Part shown: positions 12,022 through 23,406 of the stretch, one piece after another | How the letters are laid out: each line of letters begins with the position of its first letter | How positions within the stretch are numbered: the first letter of the stretch is position 1 | Assembly (NCBI GenBank): GCA_036850595.1 | Contig: CM072160.1 | Location: forward strand, 5,969,773 to 6,033,772 | Source: Rhyacichthys aspro | Lineage: Eukaryota > Chordata > Actinopteri > Gobiiformes > Rhyacichthyidae | Direction: 5' to 3' | DNA: 64,000 nt | The notes under the pieces: generated by a model | What the model saw: only the letters and a program-made list of their open reading frames with translations | What the model was told of the DNA's origin: nothing | The model's database searches: none | Program-made: the position numbers and the translations under genes

Positions 12022-15000
12022 ATGCCGACTGTCGGAGTAAAAAGAGATCTTCTTTTCAAAGCATTGGACAAAACATACAGTAAGTTATATTTTATGAAAG
12101 TTTATATCACGGACAAACTAAATGTGCCGTTATCCTTCTTTATTATTGAGTTAAAAGACAAAAAGAGCACTCTCTAAACTTAGCAGCGTCTTAGCATTTA
12201 CCATTCTCATTATAATATGGCAGTACTCACATGTAGCTGATCAAAACCAATATCTGTGTTTTATTATTTTGTCATATGCCACACGATTTAGTGATGGATA
12301 ATGGGGAAAAACTGTCTAAGAGCAGCTTGATCTGGTTCTGTTTTTGGTTCTGGAGACCAATAAATGTCACCGTGATTGCATCATTCTGCCTCCTGTCATT
12401 TAAACCCGAGTAGCAATAGTGGTTTGTGGAGCTGTGAATGATATTTGCCTACATATATTAAAAATATGTTTTAAGTTATGGTTGTTGTCTCTCGTTTAAG
12501 CTGATGAAGAATTTGATGAGCTGTGCTTTGAATTTGGTCTGGAGCTGGATGAAATTGTGAGTAAATAACAATCCAATGACATGCTTGTAGTTTTTAGGCA
12601 ACTGCACATTTTTCGCAGTTTTACATCAAAAGACATGAGGTAAATTTGTCCGTTTGTTATGATCCCTAAGACCTCTGAGAAAGAAATAATCAGCAAAGAA
12701 CAAGGAGACTCCAAAGCATCCGGAGCATCTGATGTTATCCTGTACAAAATTGATGTACCCGCCAACCGCTATGACCTGCTCTGCCTGGAGGGGTTGGTCC
12801 GTGGTCTTCAGGTTTTCAAGAATAAGTAAGTTGGACATTGTCTCACAAATGTTAGATGCTGTAGTTTACATAATTATTCTCTCTAGCAACATTAGATGGC
12901 AGCATTGGATAGTGGTCATGGTAGTAAGCCTTTGACTTTTGTGATAACATATGTTGTACAGTTTGTTATTGTTTATTATGGGTATGTGCATTATGTGTAT
13001 TATGTGTAGGATATCACATGTTTTGTGTCTAACCTTTGCATAGTGTTTTGCAGATTTGTGTCAAGGTAACATTTGTTGTTACATATGTTATAATTATTCC
13101 AGGTTGGAGGCCCCACGTTACAGACGAGTCAGCCCTGCAAGTGGAGAGCCTCAGAGGCTAATCATCACCAAGGAGGTGGGTTAACACAGTTTATTTTTTT
13201 CTTTATTACTTCATGACAGTGTTGAATAAAAGCATTTGATCTATGCAGACGGCAGCGGTTCGACCTCATGCTGTAGCTGCAGTGTTGAGGAACATCTCTT
13301 TTACACAGGAGCGCTATGACAGCTTCATTGAGCTGCAAGAGAAACTACACCAGAACATTTGCAGGTGAGATAGCTCAATAAACTTTCTTACCTTGTGGTG
13401 TTATTTTTGTGGTGGTATCTGTGCTTAACTTGTTTTGCAGACTTTTTAGTTGTTGACCACACCAACTTAAAGTATAAATGTCTACACGTTTGACCCCATA
13501 CTTCAAATATTTGTTAAAGGCACATATTGTGGACAATATTTCTAGGCCTTTTTTTGATCACATATGGACTTGTGAAAAGCTTTGAGGCAAAAATTAATGC
13601 AATTCAACAATTTGCTTTTGTCAAAGTATGTTCTTACCTAATTACAGCATTTGAAAAAACTCATAGTATTTTTTGTGCCATACAAGACAGGGTTATATTG
13701 CGAGGTGCTTTTAACTTTACATTGCAATGTGATTGATACCAAGGTCGAAAATGTTATGAACTGACAACTGTGTTTTGTAGAAAGAGGTCCCTTGTAGCAA
13801 TTGGGACCCATGACTTGGACACCATCTCTGGTCCGTTTACATACACAGCCAAGCGTCCGGGAGAGATCAGCTTCAAACCTCTCAACCAGACCAAAGAGTA
13901 CACGGCCACGCAGCTCATGAGTCTGTACAAGGTAAACCGCAATTAAAATGCCTCAGATTGAGACAGAAGGAGTTGTTTTTCTTTCTCAAATGCGCTAACC
14001 TTGATTTCTCTTCTTTCTGAAACAGACTGACAGCCATCTAAGACATTACCTTCACATTATTGAAGATAAACCTGTGTATCCCATCATCTACGACAGTAAT
14101 GGCATTGTCCTCTCCATGCCTCCAATTATCAATGGTCAGTGTTTTATGTTCATTTTCTAATGAGACCATTACGTATAGTGTATGTTGTATTTGTATAAAT
14201 TCATGTAGTGATTACGATCCTGAAAAAGCCAATGCGGTGTCTGCTATTTCAGGGGACCATTCGAAAATCAGTCTCAAGACAAAGAATGTGTTTATAGAGT
14301 GCACAGCCACAGACGTGACAAAGGTAAGGAAACACAGCTTTTATTTCACATTGCTTTGGTTCAAAAGCAACTAAAACCTGACTGAGTTATCCATTTTGGG
14401 GTAATGTTTCCAACAGGCCAAGATTGTTTTGGACATGATGGTGACAATGTTTAGCGAGTATTGCTCTCAGCCTTTCACGTAAGTTACATCATGAAAATCT
14501 GTTTAAATGGTTGGTGAAATGTAGATATGGGAGTGATGATGTTTTGTTTTCTCTGTAAGGGTGGAGGAGGCTGAAGTGGTATACCCAGATGGCAAGACCT
14601 GCATTTATCCAGTACTGTTTTTATTGTTCCTCTTAAATATTAATGCACATTGAATTTAAGAAATATCTCCCTTTTGTGGTAATTGAAAGGCACTATAAAA
14701 TAAATGGCTTTTCCTTGATTTTTAGGAGCTGGCTTACAGGACAGAGAAATTGTCTAGTGAGTTCATAAATCGCAAAGTGGGAATCAAGTAAGCAATTTGT
14801 AGTCATCCAGTGCAGTCCCTTATACCTTTCGACAACACATGGAATTTGCTAAACATTTTGGTTTTTGTGTTTAGTACCTGTTAAATTATCATATATTTAT
14901 CTGTGGTTACTTATTCTTCCCAGTGAGTCAACTGAAAATATCGCCCAGCTGCTCACCAGGATGTGCCTGCGCTCCAAGGCCACAGGAGTAGGTGACGAGA

Positions 15001-18000
15001 TAGAGGTAGAGATCCCACCAACGCGCTCTGATGTCATTCATGCCTGTGATATCATGGAGGATGCCGCCATAGCCTATGGATTTAATAACATTGTCCGCAC
15101 TACCCCACGGACTTACACAGTAGCCAATCAGGTAGAGGATTTTATGCTTGTAATAACGCATATGTAAAATAGTCATTTCAAGTAACTAGTGTTTATTGTC
15201 TTTTCTGTTTCTGTCTACAGTTCCCACTTAATAAACTGACAGAGCTGCTAAGACAAGACCTGGCAGCTGCTGGCTTCACAGAGGCTCTTAACTTTGCTTT
15301 GGTAAGAAACTGCTTGAATGAGCACAACAATGTTTTCCTTATGGACAATCCCAAAACTTTGCCTGTGGCTTTTTCTGTAGTGTTCTCAGGAAGACATAGC
15401 GGACAAGCTTGGGAAGAAGATCACAGAAACAAAAGCAATTCACATTTCCAACCCTAAAACAGCAGAATTCCAGGTAAGTCTGAAAATAAGAAATAAAAAA
15501 AAAGAGGGTGAATATTTACAGGTAAATGTACATTAAGACATGGATATTAGGAAACCAACAATTTGGCTGTCTTGTTGCCTTTTTCCAAGTAAACTTTTTC
15601 TTGTATTTAGTCTGAAGAGGGCGCTCTCTCCTTGAAACAGATTGTAGTCATGTTTGTAATCGCCTCGCTGTCTTCCTCCACTAGGTGGCGCGCACCACCT
15701 TGCTGCCAGGTCTGCTGAAAACCATAGCAGCAAACAGAAAGATGCCTCTTCCTCTCAAGCTGTTTGAGATTTCTGATGTGGTGCTGAAGGATGAGGCTAA
15801 AGGTAGGAGTATAAATGTGTGAAATGACTAACAAAACACTTACCCTTACATAACTCGTTTCAGCATGTAATTATGTGGCTACACTCATTTTTATGGTTAT
15901 TACCTGAAAATGTTTATGAGGATTAACGTTTTGTTAAGGATTCCCATTGGAAAATAAGATGTACAAAAAATGTGATCTGTGACTCAATATTTTGCCAATT
16001 AGATAAAAATAAAAACAAAAAAAACAAAACAAAACTGAGTGAGAGAGTCTGAAAGGAAGACAAAAAAGTAAAACTTTTCTGATGAACTAATGATAAGTGC
16101 TTGACTTTTACTTGGAAGAGAGTTGCATGTTTATTGTGGTAAAAGGTAACACTTCTTCTTTTTGCATCATGCACTTTTTGGTGGAAGTTAAAGTGAAGGA
16201 CATACTATGATAAATATCTATATTCATGCTTTAATATTCCCCCTACCATTCCCCCTCCCTATCTTTACCATCCAGATGTTGGTGCAAGGAACAGCAGGCG
16301 TTTCTGTGCCGTTTACTACAGCAAGAGCCCTGGGTTTGAGGTGATCCACGGCCTTTTGGACCGAACCATGCAGCTGCTGGAGGTCAAGCCGAGCTCTGGA
16401 GAAGGCTACCACATCCAGGCTGCAGACGGTGAGACCCTGGGAAGGGAGGGGGTGGGAGCCAACAGATAGGTCTGCTGCCATATACTTAAGCTTAAATGAT
16501 AAATATCTTAAGACTGGATTTATACATGAAAGAGTAAATCCCAGCGTTGAAACAAATAGAGGAGTGTTACGTGAGGTTAAAAGCCTGGTTTTGTTGAGAT
16601 TATGTAAATCCAGTCTAAAAGCAACTGTCCATTGAACTCAGCCTTATATACTATTAAAAACACTTGGAATATCTAGAATTTCGTTTCAAAACAAAATGTC
16701 ATATTATGATCTGGTGAGCTTTGCAAAACATTAAAGCTCACATGACATACAATAAGAGGCAATGATAAAGTTACAGCTGCCCCCTCCCAACATACCATCC
16801 AACCTTTAACCTTAATCTGATAGACATTGATGTAAGCTGGCGTCTTAAATATGTTTAGTGAGAATCTTACTCTAAAGTCTGCCTCCACTGCACAATTGTG
16901 TGGGGAATTAGAAAAGGCAAAAAAAAAGATTAAGCCCAGCCAACTTTTGTTGCAGGGTTTCCCCGGGTTCTTTAAAAGTCTTGTAATACTTTTTATGTCA
17001 TAAAACGTCTTATTTTCAGTTATAGAGGTCTTAAATTTTAGATGTCATATTGTTTTAAAATGATCTACATGCTTTCCAAAATTAAAACTGTTTAATTAGC
17101 TGTACGATTTTTAACTATCTTTCTGGATTTGAGTTCTGACGTGACCATTCGGGGCAACTGCGGCTGTGTATTACGACCTCTACTGCGCGTGAAAGACAAA
17201 AATGGTACGACAGCAACAAAGATGGCAGAACTGATTACAAAGTCTAACACATGTTAAAACTGTTAATGGCTGTTTGTTCTGGTGTGTAAAAATGGTATTA
17301 ATTTTTCTTGGTTTGGGTCTTAAAAACCCTGTGTTAAAATTGCACTGTACTATAAAGGGCAAAAAGAAGCACCTAAGGAGACCTGTGCCATATGGTACAC
17401 AGGCCACAATTTCATTTAATGTGTAAATCCATAACTGTATAAATCACTTAATATCTGTCGGAGAATTGCTTCACCCTAAGCACTCCTAACATGACACGGT
17501 CCTCTCCATTGTTGCATCTGTTATTAATTGGTTATTGGCTTACAATTCATTTAATACATCATAACTTTGTCTTAAGAAAGGAAATGAAGCAAGGCAAATG
17601 TGCAAATTTTCTTTCTTGAATCACTTAGAACAAAATAGCCAAGTCTGTCGTGTTGCATTACATCTTCATATCGCAAAAGGCTTACAGTGAAAGGCTGGAA
17701 AAGAACATCCATCCAGTAAACTACATTTACTAGAAGTGACTTGTGACTGGCACAGTGATATTAACAGTGGATGTGGGTTTAGGAAATGCAGTGCAGTGGC
17801 TTTTTTGTTGTATTGTCAAATGGGAAATAAAGCTATGACTCAGTGAGGATTCATCTTTCTGATCTTTTCCTGTGAGATCAGTAATCAGAACGGATCAGAC
17901 AGAAGTTCGGCATTGGCCAGTTTTCAATTTCCCAGAGAGAGTGAGGCATGATTGGAGTTTTGAATTTATTCTTTTTTCCCCACTTGACATGTTTCCTATC

Positions 18001-21000
18001 CAGCATACTAACGCCCCACTCCACTCCTTCGTTCCCCCATCCTCGTCCGGCACGCTTCAAGGTCACACTACAGGATATCCACTCAGGCCTATTCAGACTG
18101 CAAATCAATGTGCTCAAGTATCAGTGAACGTGTGCAGCAAAGAGAGGAAAAGGTAGACAAGGGAGCAGACTAGGATGCAGGGATATTGGACTGGAGTGAT
18201 GAGAGTAGACAGTGCAGAATAAAGGGGGGACGTGAGCGCGACAAGGTATGAGAGCGTGTCAAGTCTGCGGTGGGGGAGAGTGCATGAGAGTCACGTTGCC
18301 CACTGCAGTGCTGAGTGGAGGGACACAATGGCACAAGCAGCACTGAAGCAAGGGTGCATAAACTGGCCATGTTAAGTACCTTTTAGATTTTTGGTTGGAA
18401 AGTCTGCAGTACACAGGAAAAGTGGAAAAAAATCCTATAGAACCTATTGATGACTGAAGGAATAAGTAGTGGAGTTTACGTTACAAATTCGAGCTGATTT
18501 ATGGACACTTTTTTGCTTTATTCAAAAAAACAAAACAAACAGTAGTTATTGTAGTTGCATAACCACCGCTAAAAACTCTTTGTGAGGTACTCATCATGGT
18601 CATACATTTTTTTTTAATTCATAATAATCTGTCTGAATTTCATCTAATAAAGTCATCAAATAAATGCCAACTACATTGCATTTGAAGAGTGCAATGCTTA
18701 CTGTGTTTTGAAGCCACAATGATACACATGACAACTGCTTATAAAAACAACAAAATTATTATATTTTTACGCTGTAGCAAATATACATTTCATATGATTT
18801 TACTTTGAATAGACATGCTTCTACAGTAATGCACAGGCTAGCGGACGAAACTTTTCTACTTTCCACATTATGCCCCATTAGCCTAATCCCACAGCCATAT
18901 GTCAGTGTGTCCTTAACCCCATTACAAGGTCATGACCCGGTCTGAGAGCTCACCTGTGGCACACACCCTCAGGATGTGTCCATCACTGTGGTGAAACAAC
19001 CCTCCAGCCGAGTGAACATTACTACCGGCTCGGCTTTGAGTGACTGGGTGAGGCGCCTGCAGCGGGAATTCATGTCAGTCCAGTTCCCTCTGCTCACTCT
19101 GGAGAGAGATGAAATAACGGTCAGAAAAAATAGACCACTTAAGAGACAGATGCCCCTGTTTCACTTAACAACTGTGTCCAATCCAAGGTCTTGGGCCATA
19201 CTCCCCATTGCCAGGAAAATAACTGTGGTCACATGTCTATTCTTTGTTCAGTAATTGACCCTCAGTGTTCAAGCATCATGTGCTTTTACTGCTGAATGCA
19301 GTTGACCAGTGTTCAGATTCAGTGCACAGTGCACTTCATGATAGATTACTTAGAAGAGAAATGTTAGAGGGTTACAGAGTAAAGTAAAGCTCTTTTTTTT
19401 AGGTCTTTATGCATCTCTGTGTAACTTGCAACACTGTCGATTCATTTAGTGGCAGTGAATGGGACCCTTTTGCTTTAGTGATGGGTAACTAGTAGGATGT
19501 ATGTCACAATACATCTTTTCAATGTTTTCAAGAGACATTACAAAGTCTGCTGGAATATGATTTAGATTCAGTGATCCGCTTTCGATATGGTAAGATATTA
19601 TAATGCTGACATCCATGCTGTTGGACTGTCCAATCATTTACCTCAAGGCAGTCTTTATATTCTAATAAAAGTAGTGACGCAAAGACTACTGTGATGACAG
19701 TAGTCTCTGTGTCACTACTTTTATTGGAATTAGATTAGATAGTAGATGATATTCTGATATGAACATGATATGCTCTTTTTTGACCTACCATGTTCAAGTT
19801 AGGAAAGTAGTTTTGTGTGCTGTACTGTGGTTGTTCTGTTGGCATGTCCTGTTCTGCTGTGGACATGACGTCATTTGTATGATTTAATAACATTATTAAA
19901 ACTACATTAACCACTGCTGTTGGGCTTAGTGGAGTACAGTATTTGTTAATCAACAATTTACCACAAATGGTTTTGGTCTGTTGCAATTCATTTATTCCAG
20001 AGTGAACAAATTACTGTGAAGTGCAAGCCCATTTTGGTTGACAGTTCTTTTAATTGTTTTAACACTTGTTGCTTTTCTGAAAAGCCTTGAAGTGAGCTTT
20101 TCAGATGTCATCACCTTGTATTTACAGCCATCCATAAAAATGCATTTAATATATGTGCACTAAGAGTAATTTGTTAAGTAGTAGCAGGATGTTGGATTCA
20201 CTGGGTGATTTCGTGAGCAAGTTGGCTGAAAAGATAATAGAATCTGTGGCAGCATAATAACAACACCAGGCTGTGAGCTTGGCTCCCGGATGCATTAGCG
20301 TAACACTCTGTTTCCGCTCAAAGTTGGCTGAGAGTGGGTGGAAAGTGGCCTGGCTCAAGTGTAGGATATTCATTGACTGATTGGTTATTTAAGATGTACC
20401 AGAGCTATTTATATAGTTGCCATGGCATTCCGCTTGGCACAAGTAGATGACGTGTGAACCAACGTAAGCAAATTTCACCAATTTCCTTTGCCCAACAAAC
20501 ACTGTAAAAGGCAACGGAGGAACGATAGGAACTCCTCACTTCACCAAAGCAGCACTGGCTCACTTCGGCTGTTATTTAAGTCTTCATCTATTGTCTAATC
20601 AGTGGGCTCTGGAACCCATTAGCAAGGCAGCGTGGGAAGAAGCAGTGCACTATGGGAGAATGCCATGTCTCTGCGTGTGAGGCTGTTGTCATAGCAACCT
20701 CTGTATCTTATTAAATCTCTGTCAAGTGTTTCTGTTTGACTGCTTACTGTCAATTTTTAACATTGATCAGAAGATCTTTGTTTGATGAGGTGCTTTCTTG
20801 CATCTGCTGATGAGATTATGTGTTTTTCTTTGTTAGTTTCTTGGTTTTTATGTCAAGTAAGTAGAAACAAGTATTTCAAGAATTCAAGAGATTTTTATTA
20901 AATTTAGTATGCGATTAGGGCCCCACCCAAAGAACACTCTCAGGGAAAACTCAGCTGCCTTGGCAAAAGTTTATCTGTAGTTACATTCAAATCGAGACTG

Positions 21001-21470
21001 TTGACTGAATATGGGAAAATTACGAAGATGAGGACAGTTACTTTGTTTGCTTGTACTTGAAGGAGAAATCTAAGCAGTAATGTGAAATAGCCAGATAGTC
21101 CTTGAGCACCAAAACAAGTCAGCATCCGTTGAAATAAAAAGAGATGGCTTCCTGCTCGAGTGTAGGTGGTAATTGCTTTTAAATGATGCTGTTACACAAG
21201 AGAAATAAATTGCCCCTTTTACAAGCAATGTCAGTACCTATATTAAACCAGGACCAATGTACTTGTTAATCAAATAGTTTCTTAATGTTCTTCCTGTTTT
21301 ATTCCTCTCTCCTTTTAGATTCCACCTTTTTCCCCGGCCGCTGTGCAGAGATCTTTGTCCGAGGGAAAAGTGTGGGTCGCCTTGGGGTCCTCCATCCCGA
21401 CGTCATCGCCCGCTTTGAGCTGACTATGCCCTGCTCAGCTTTAGAGATGGACATCGAGCCATTACTGTGA
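12022..21470 (+). CDS. farsb: farsb, phenylalanyl-tRNA synthetase beta subunit (cytosolic), complete
   Basis: Beta chain of the alpha2-beta2 enzyme that charges tRNA-Phe in the cytosol; the beta chain carries the B3/4 editing domain, the B5 domain and a catalytic-like core. Seventeen exons: 12022-12079, 12501-12556, 12671-12825, 13103-13175, 13249-13364, 13781-13931, 14026-14134, 14253-14323, 14417-14478, 14560-14611, 14726-14787, 14924-15131, 15221-15301, 15381-15473, 15685-15802, 16276-16428, 21319-21470. They sum to 1770 nt, 589 aa plus stop, the same length as human FARSB. Recognisable strings include MPTVGVKRDLLF, KIDVPANRYDLLCLEGLVRG, IGTHDLDT, GPFTYTAKRP, EIPPTR, HACDI and PGRCAEIF. 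All borders are GT-AG, and only the donor after exon 10 (GTACTG) is weak. Intron 16 (4.9 kb) is far longer than the others. Confidence 0.97.
16953..17331. mobile_element. candidate non-autonomous DNA transposon (hAT-like MITE)
   Basis: The left end starts CAGGGTTT and the right end finishes AAACCCTG, its inverted complement. Both ends also carry a TCTTAAA-type word in inverted arrangement. About 380 bp long with no coding capacity. Such ends are common in fish hAT-derived repeats. I could not find a clear 8-bp target duplication, so the borders and class are uncertain. Confidence 0.35.
19659..19730. repeat. near-perfect 72-nt hairpin (34-bp arms, 4-nt loop)
   Basis: The left arm 19659-19692 pairs with the right arm 19697-19730, with 3 mismatches in 34 positions and loop GATG. 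The size is that of a microRNA precursor, but such a short loop and long perfect arms also fit a palindromic mini-transposon. It lies inside farsb intron 16 and can fold on either strand. Confidence 0.75.
20480..20720. promoter_or_regulatory. candidate conserved non-coding element in farsb intron 16
   Basis: A high-complexity, moderately GC-rich block in an AT-rich intron, free of repeats and long open frames, with homeodomain-like ATTA/TAAT cores. In a pax3-linked bystander gene this is where long-range enhancers would be expected. The call rests on appearance and context only. Confidence 0.25.
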
Positions 21471-21501
21471 TTCACTTTCTTAACTACTATTCAGAAATTA
21501 T

Positions 21502-21507
21502 AATAAA
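21502..21507 (+). terminator. farsb: farsb polyadenylation signal
   Basis: An AATAAA hexamer 31 nt after the farsb stop codon. If used, the 3' UTR is very short and transcription ends well before the eef1b2-like gene. Confidence 0.6.
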
Positions 21508-21734
21508 AAATACAACTATAAGATAAAGATGGAATGGGTAATATGGATTAGGGACCAGTGTGTGTTGCATGATATTAATCAAGTTGTTTTTTACTCAAGT
21601 CAGAAGAATTAAACATTAACAAGACTCTTGACTGTTGTGTTCTTGATGTGAATAATGTCCGTGTGTGGGCTGGTGCATGCATGCCAATTCTTAATTTAGT
21701 TTACTTGTGCCTTGGGGCTAGTGCATAATAATTA

Positions 21735-21911
21735 GTGATTCATTACCTGTTGCTTTGTTGCCTTGGTTCTTCCAGTGGCCACACAGCTGAAATCACCCTC
21801 ACACACGACGTCCCCGTGCAAGAAGTCATCAAGCACAAGTTCCTCACACAGGTCCATTCTCCTCAGGCTCCGGTTCCACGTCCTACTTCCACAAAAACTG
21901 TGTTTGGAGAC
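21735..21911 (+). other. open in-frame leader upstream of the eef1b2-like ATG
   Basis: The frame stays open for 59 codons upstream of 21912 but contains no ATG, only a GTG at 21735. It probably represents 5' UTR or pre-insertion sequence. A pyrimidine-rich AG (cttccag, ending 21776) could be a splice acceptor if a 5' exon exists. Confidence 0.4.
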
Positions 21912-22556
21912 ATGAGCACAGCTGCCGGCCTCAAGGCCCTTAATGATTTTCTAGTGGACAAAAGCTACATTGAGGGCTTTTCAGCGTCCCAAGCAGACAT
22001 TGCAGTTTTTGATGCCATCCCTGCAGCCCCACAATCAAACCTTAGCCATCTTCTTCGCTGGTACAACCATATTAAGTCCTTCCACAGGGAACGGCTCAGT
22101 CTCCCATCAGCAAAGGGCCAGTTTGTCCTCCCAAATGTCTGTTCTGTAGCAAACGACACTACTAACGAAGATGACGATGACTTTGACCTTTTTGGCTCTG
22201 ACGATGAGGAAGATGCGGAGGCAGCAAAAATCAAAGAGCAGCGTCTCGCCGAGTATGCTGCCAAGAAGGCCAAGAAGCCAGCTCTCATCGCAAAGTCCTC
22301 CATTCTACTTGACGTCAAGCCATGGGACGATGAGACAGACATGGCCAAACTGGAGGAGTGTGTTCGTAGTGTCAGCATGGACGGCCTGCTGTGGGGGCAG
22401 TCTAAGCTGGTTCCAGTGGGCTATGGCATCAAGAAGCTCCAGATAGGCTGCGTGGTGGAGGATGACAAAGTGGGCACAGACATGCTCGAAGAAGCCATTA
22501 CAGCCTTTGAAGAATATGTTCAGTCAGTGGATGTGGCAGCCTTCAATAAGATTTAA
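21912..22556 (+). CDS. eef1b2: eef1b2-like intronless retrogene (elongation factor 1-beta)
   Basis: The product resembles eEF1B-alpha, the guanine-nucleotide exchange factor that recharges eEF1A with GTP during translation elongation. Translation from 21912 gives 214 aa: a GST-C-like N-terminal part (about 1-70, with DKSYIEGF, SQAD and LRWYNHIKS), an acidic linker with the CK2-type motif DLFGSDDEE (92-100), then the complete exchange domain (about 125-214) with DVKPWDDETDMAKLEE, LVPVGYGIKKLQI and the C-terminus VDVAAFNKI. Vertebrate eef1b2 is split by introns; here one uninterrupted frame covers everything, so this is a retrocopy. There is no stop or frameshift. The ancestral start appears lost: GTG at 21900 stands where MGFGD begins, and the next in-frame ATG replaces the Leu codon after GD. 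No poly(A) tail remains, so the copy is not recent. Expression is unknown. Confidence 0.85.
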   Translation: MSTAAGLKALNDFLVDKSYIEGFSASQADIAVFDAIPAAPQSNLSHLLRWYNHIKSFHRERLSLPSAKGQFVLPNVCSVANDTTNEDDDDFDLFGSDDEEDAEAAKIKEQRLAEYAAKKAKKPALIAKSSILLDVKPWDDETDMAKLEECVRSVSMDGLLWGQSKLVPVGYGIKKLQIGCVVEDDKVGTDMLEEAITAFEEYVQSVDVAAFNKI

Positions 22557-22656
22557 ATCCTAAAGTGTAATGTCTGTTGGATTTAGATCGCGTCAACAAT
22601 AATGTACAAAGTTCATGTATACAGTTATAAAGCTCAGGTCATTTGATATAACATCC

Positions 22657-22662
22657 AATAAA
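22657..22662 (+). terminator. polyadenylation signal of the eef1b2-like gene
   Basis: AATAAA 100 nt after the stop codon, inside CATCCAATAAAGTC. It could have been copied with the parent mRNA. No A-tract follows it. Confidence 0.55.
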
Positions 22663-23406
22663 GTCATTTTCCCGTTTGACAGTGAGTGCTTACAATTTTT
22701 ATTATACATTTCTTGGTTACCTTCTCACTTCATTATTTTACTCTTCTGTCGATTCAGAATTAAACTGTTGCAGCCGAGCAGCCTCCTGTTTGAATGTGAA
22801 CTGTGCAGATAACAAGCTGTCTCATAAATGCAGCCTGACAGGTGCACCAGCATTCCTTCAAATCCTACTGTAGCAAGAGTTTAACTCTCTCAGTCTGACA
22901 ACACTGGTTATGAGCAAACAAGACAATATTTTGCAGGCTCTTGTTCTTGCCAGTCTTATTATCCTTATGCAATGTGTTGACGGTGAGATTCAGCTAAACT
23001 GGTTTAGTATTTAACAACTTGTTTGAGCCTGTCTACTCTAAAGGATTAAAAAATCTACAACTGAAATTTGAGGCGTAAACATTTGTGTCTTTCAAATGCA
23101 GTGCTGACAAACCACTATTATTAAGACTGCACCAAGGATAGTTTGATCAAGTTGAATTACAGTTATTGCAGCACCACTCTGTAATTTTAGGGACCACAGT
23201 AAACTAAACCTCAGTGAAATGCAAATGTTTATTTGGTTTGAGCCGGTACAGGTCAGTCACGAATAAATCAGTAATTCATTCCTACAGTATGAACTCTTCA
23301 TATGAAAGTGTATTTAAAAAACATAATCATTGAAATAAATATGAGGTACATGGCTATTTAAAGTCCATATATATATATATTTGATCAGTCCTGTGTCATT
23401 ATTGGG
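22663..23406. other. eef1b2-like / sgpp2 convergent intergenic region
   Basis: AT-rich DNA between two converging genes. It includes the sgpp2 3' UTR on the minus strand, and TTTATT at 23228-23233 is AATAAA when read for sgpp2. A short (AT)n run lies at about 23367-23380. No other gene is seen. Confidence 0.5.
23228..23233 (-). terminator. sgpp2: possible sgpp2 polyadenylation signal
   Basis: AATAAA on the minus strand, 174 nt after the sgpp2 stop codon. Chosen only by position; other weak variants lie nearby. Confidence 0.35.

Larger units (their letters stand above)
16429..21318. other. farsb intron 16
   Basis: This 4.9 kb intron holds a candidate small DNA transposon (16953-17331), a 72-nt hairpin (19659-19730) and a gene-free stretch at about 20480-20720 that looks like a conserved non-coding element. 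The open frame 18976-19254 matches no family I know and lacks splice signals joining it to farsb in phase. Confidence 0.55.

Noticed and set aside
18976..19254. 92-aa frame in farsb intron 16 as an extra farsb exon
   Set aside because: The 17 exons already give the full 589-aa enzyme, and this peptide matches no farsb segment.
21965..22378. Minus-strand 137-aa frame opposite the eef1b2-like gene
   Set aside because: Shadow of the codon structure of the plus-strand gene; Ser-rich, no domain.
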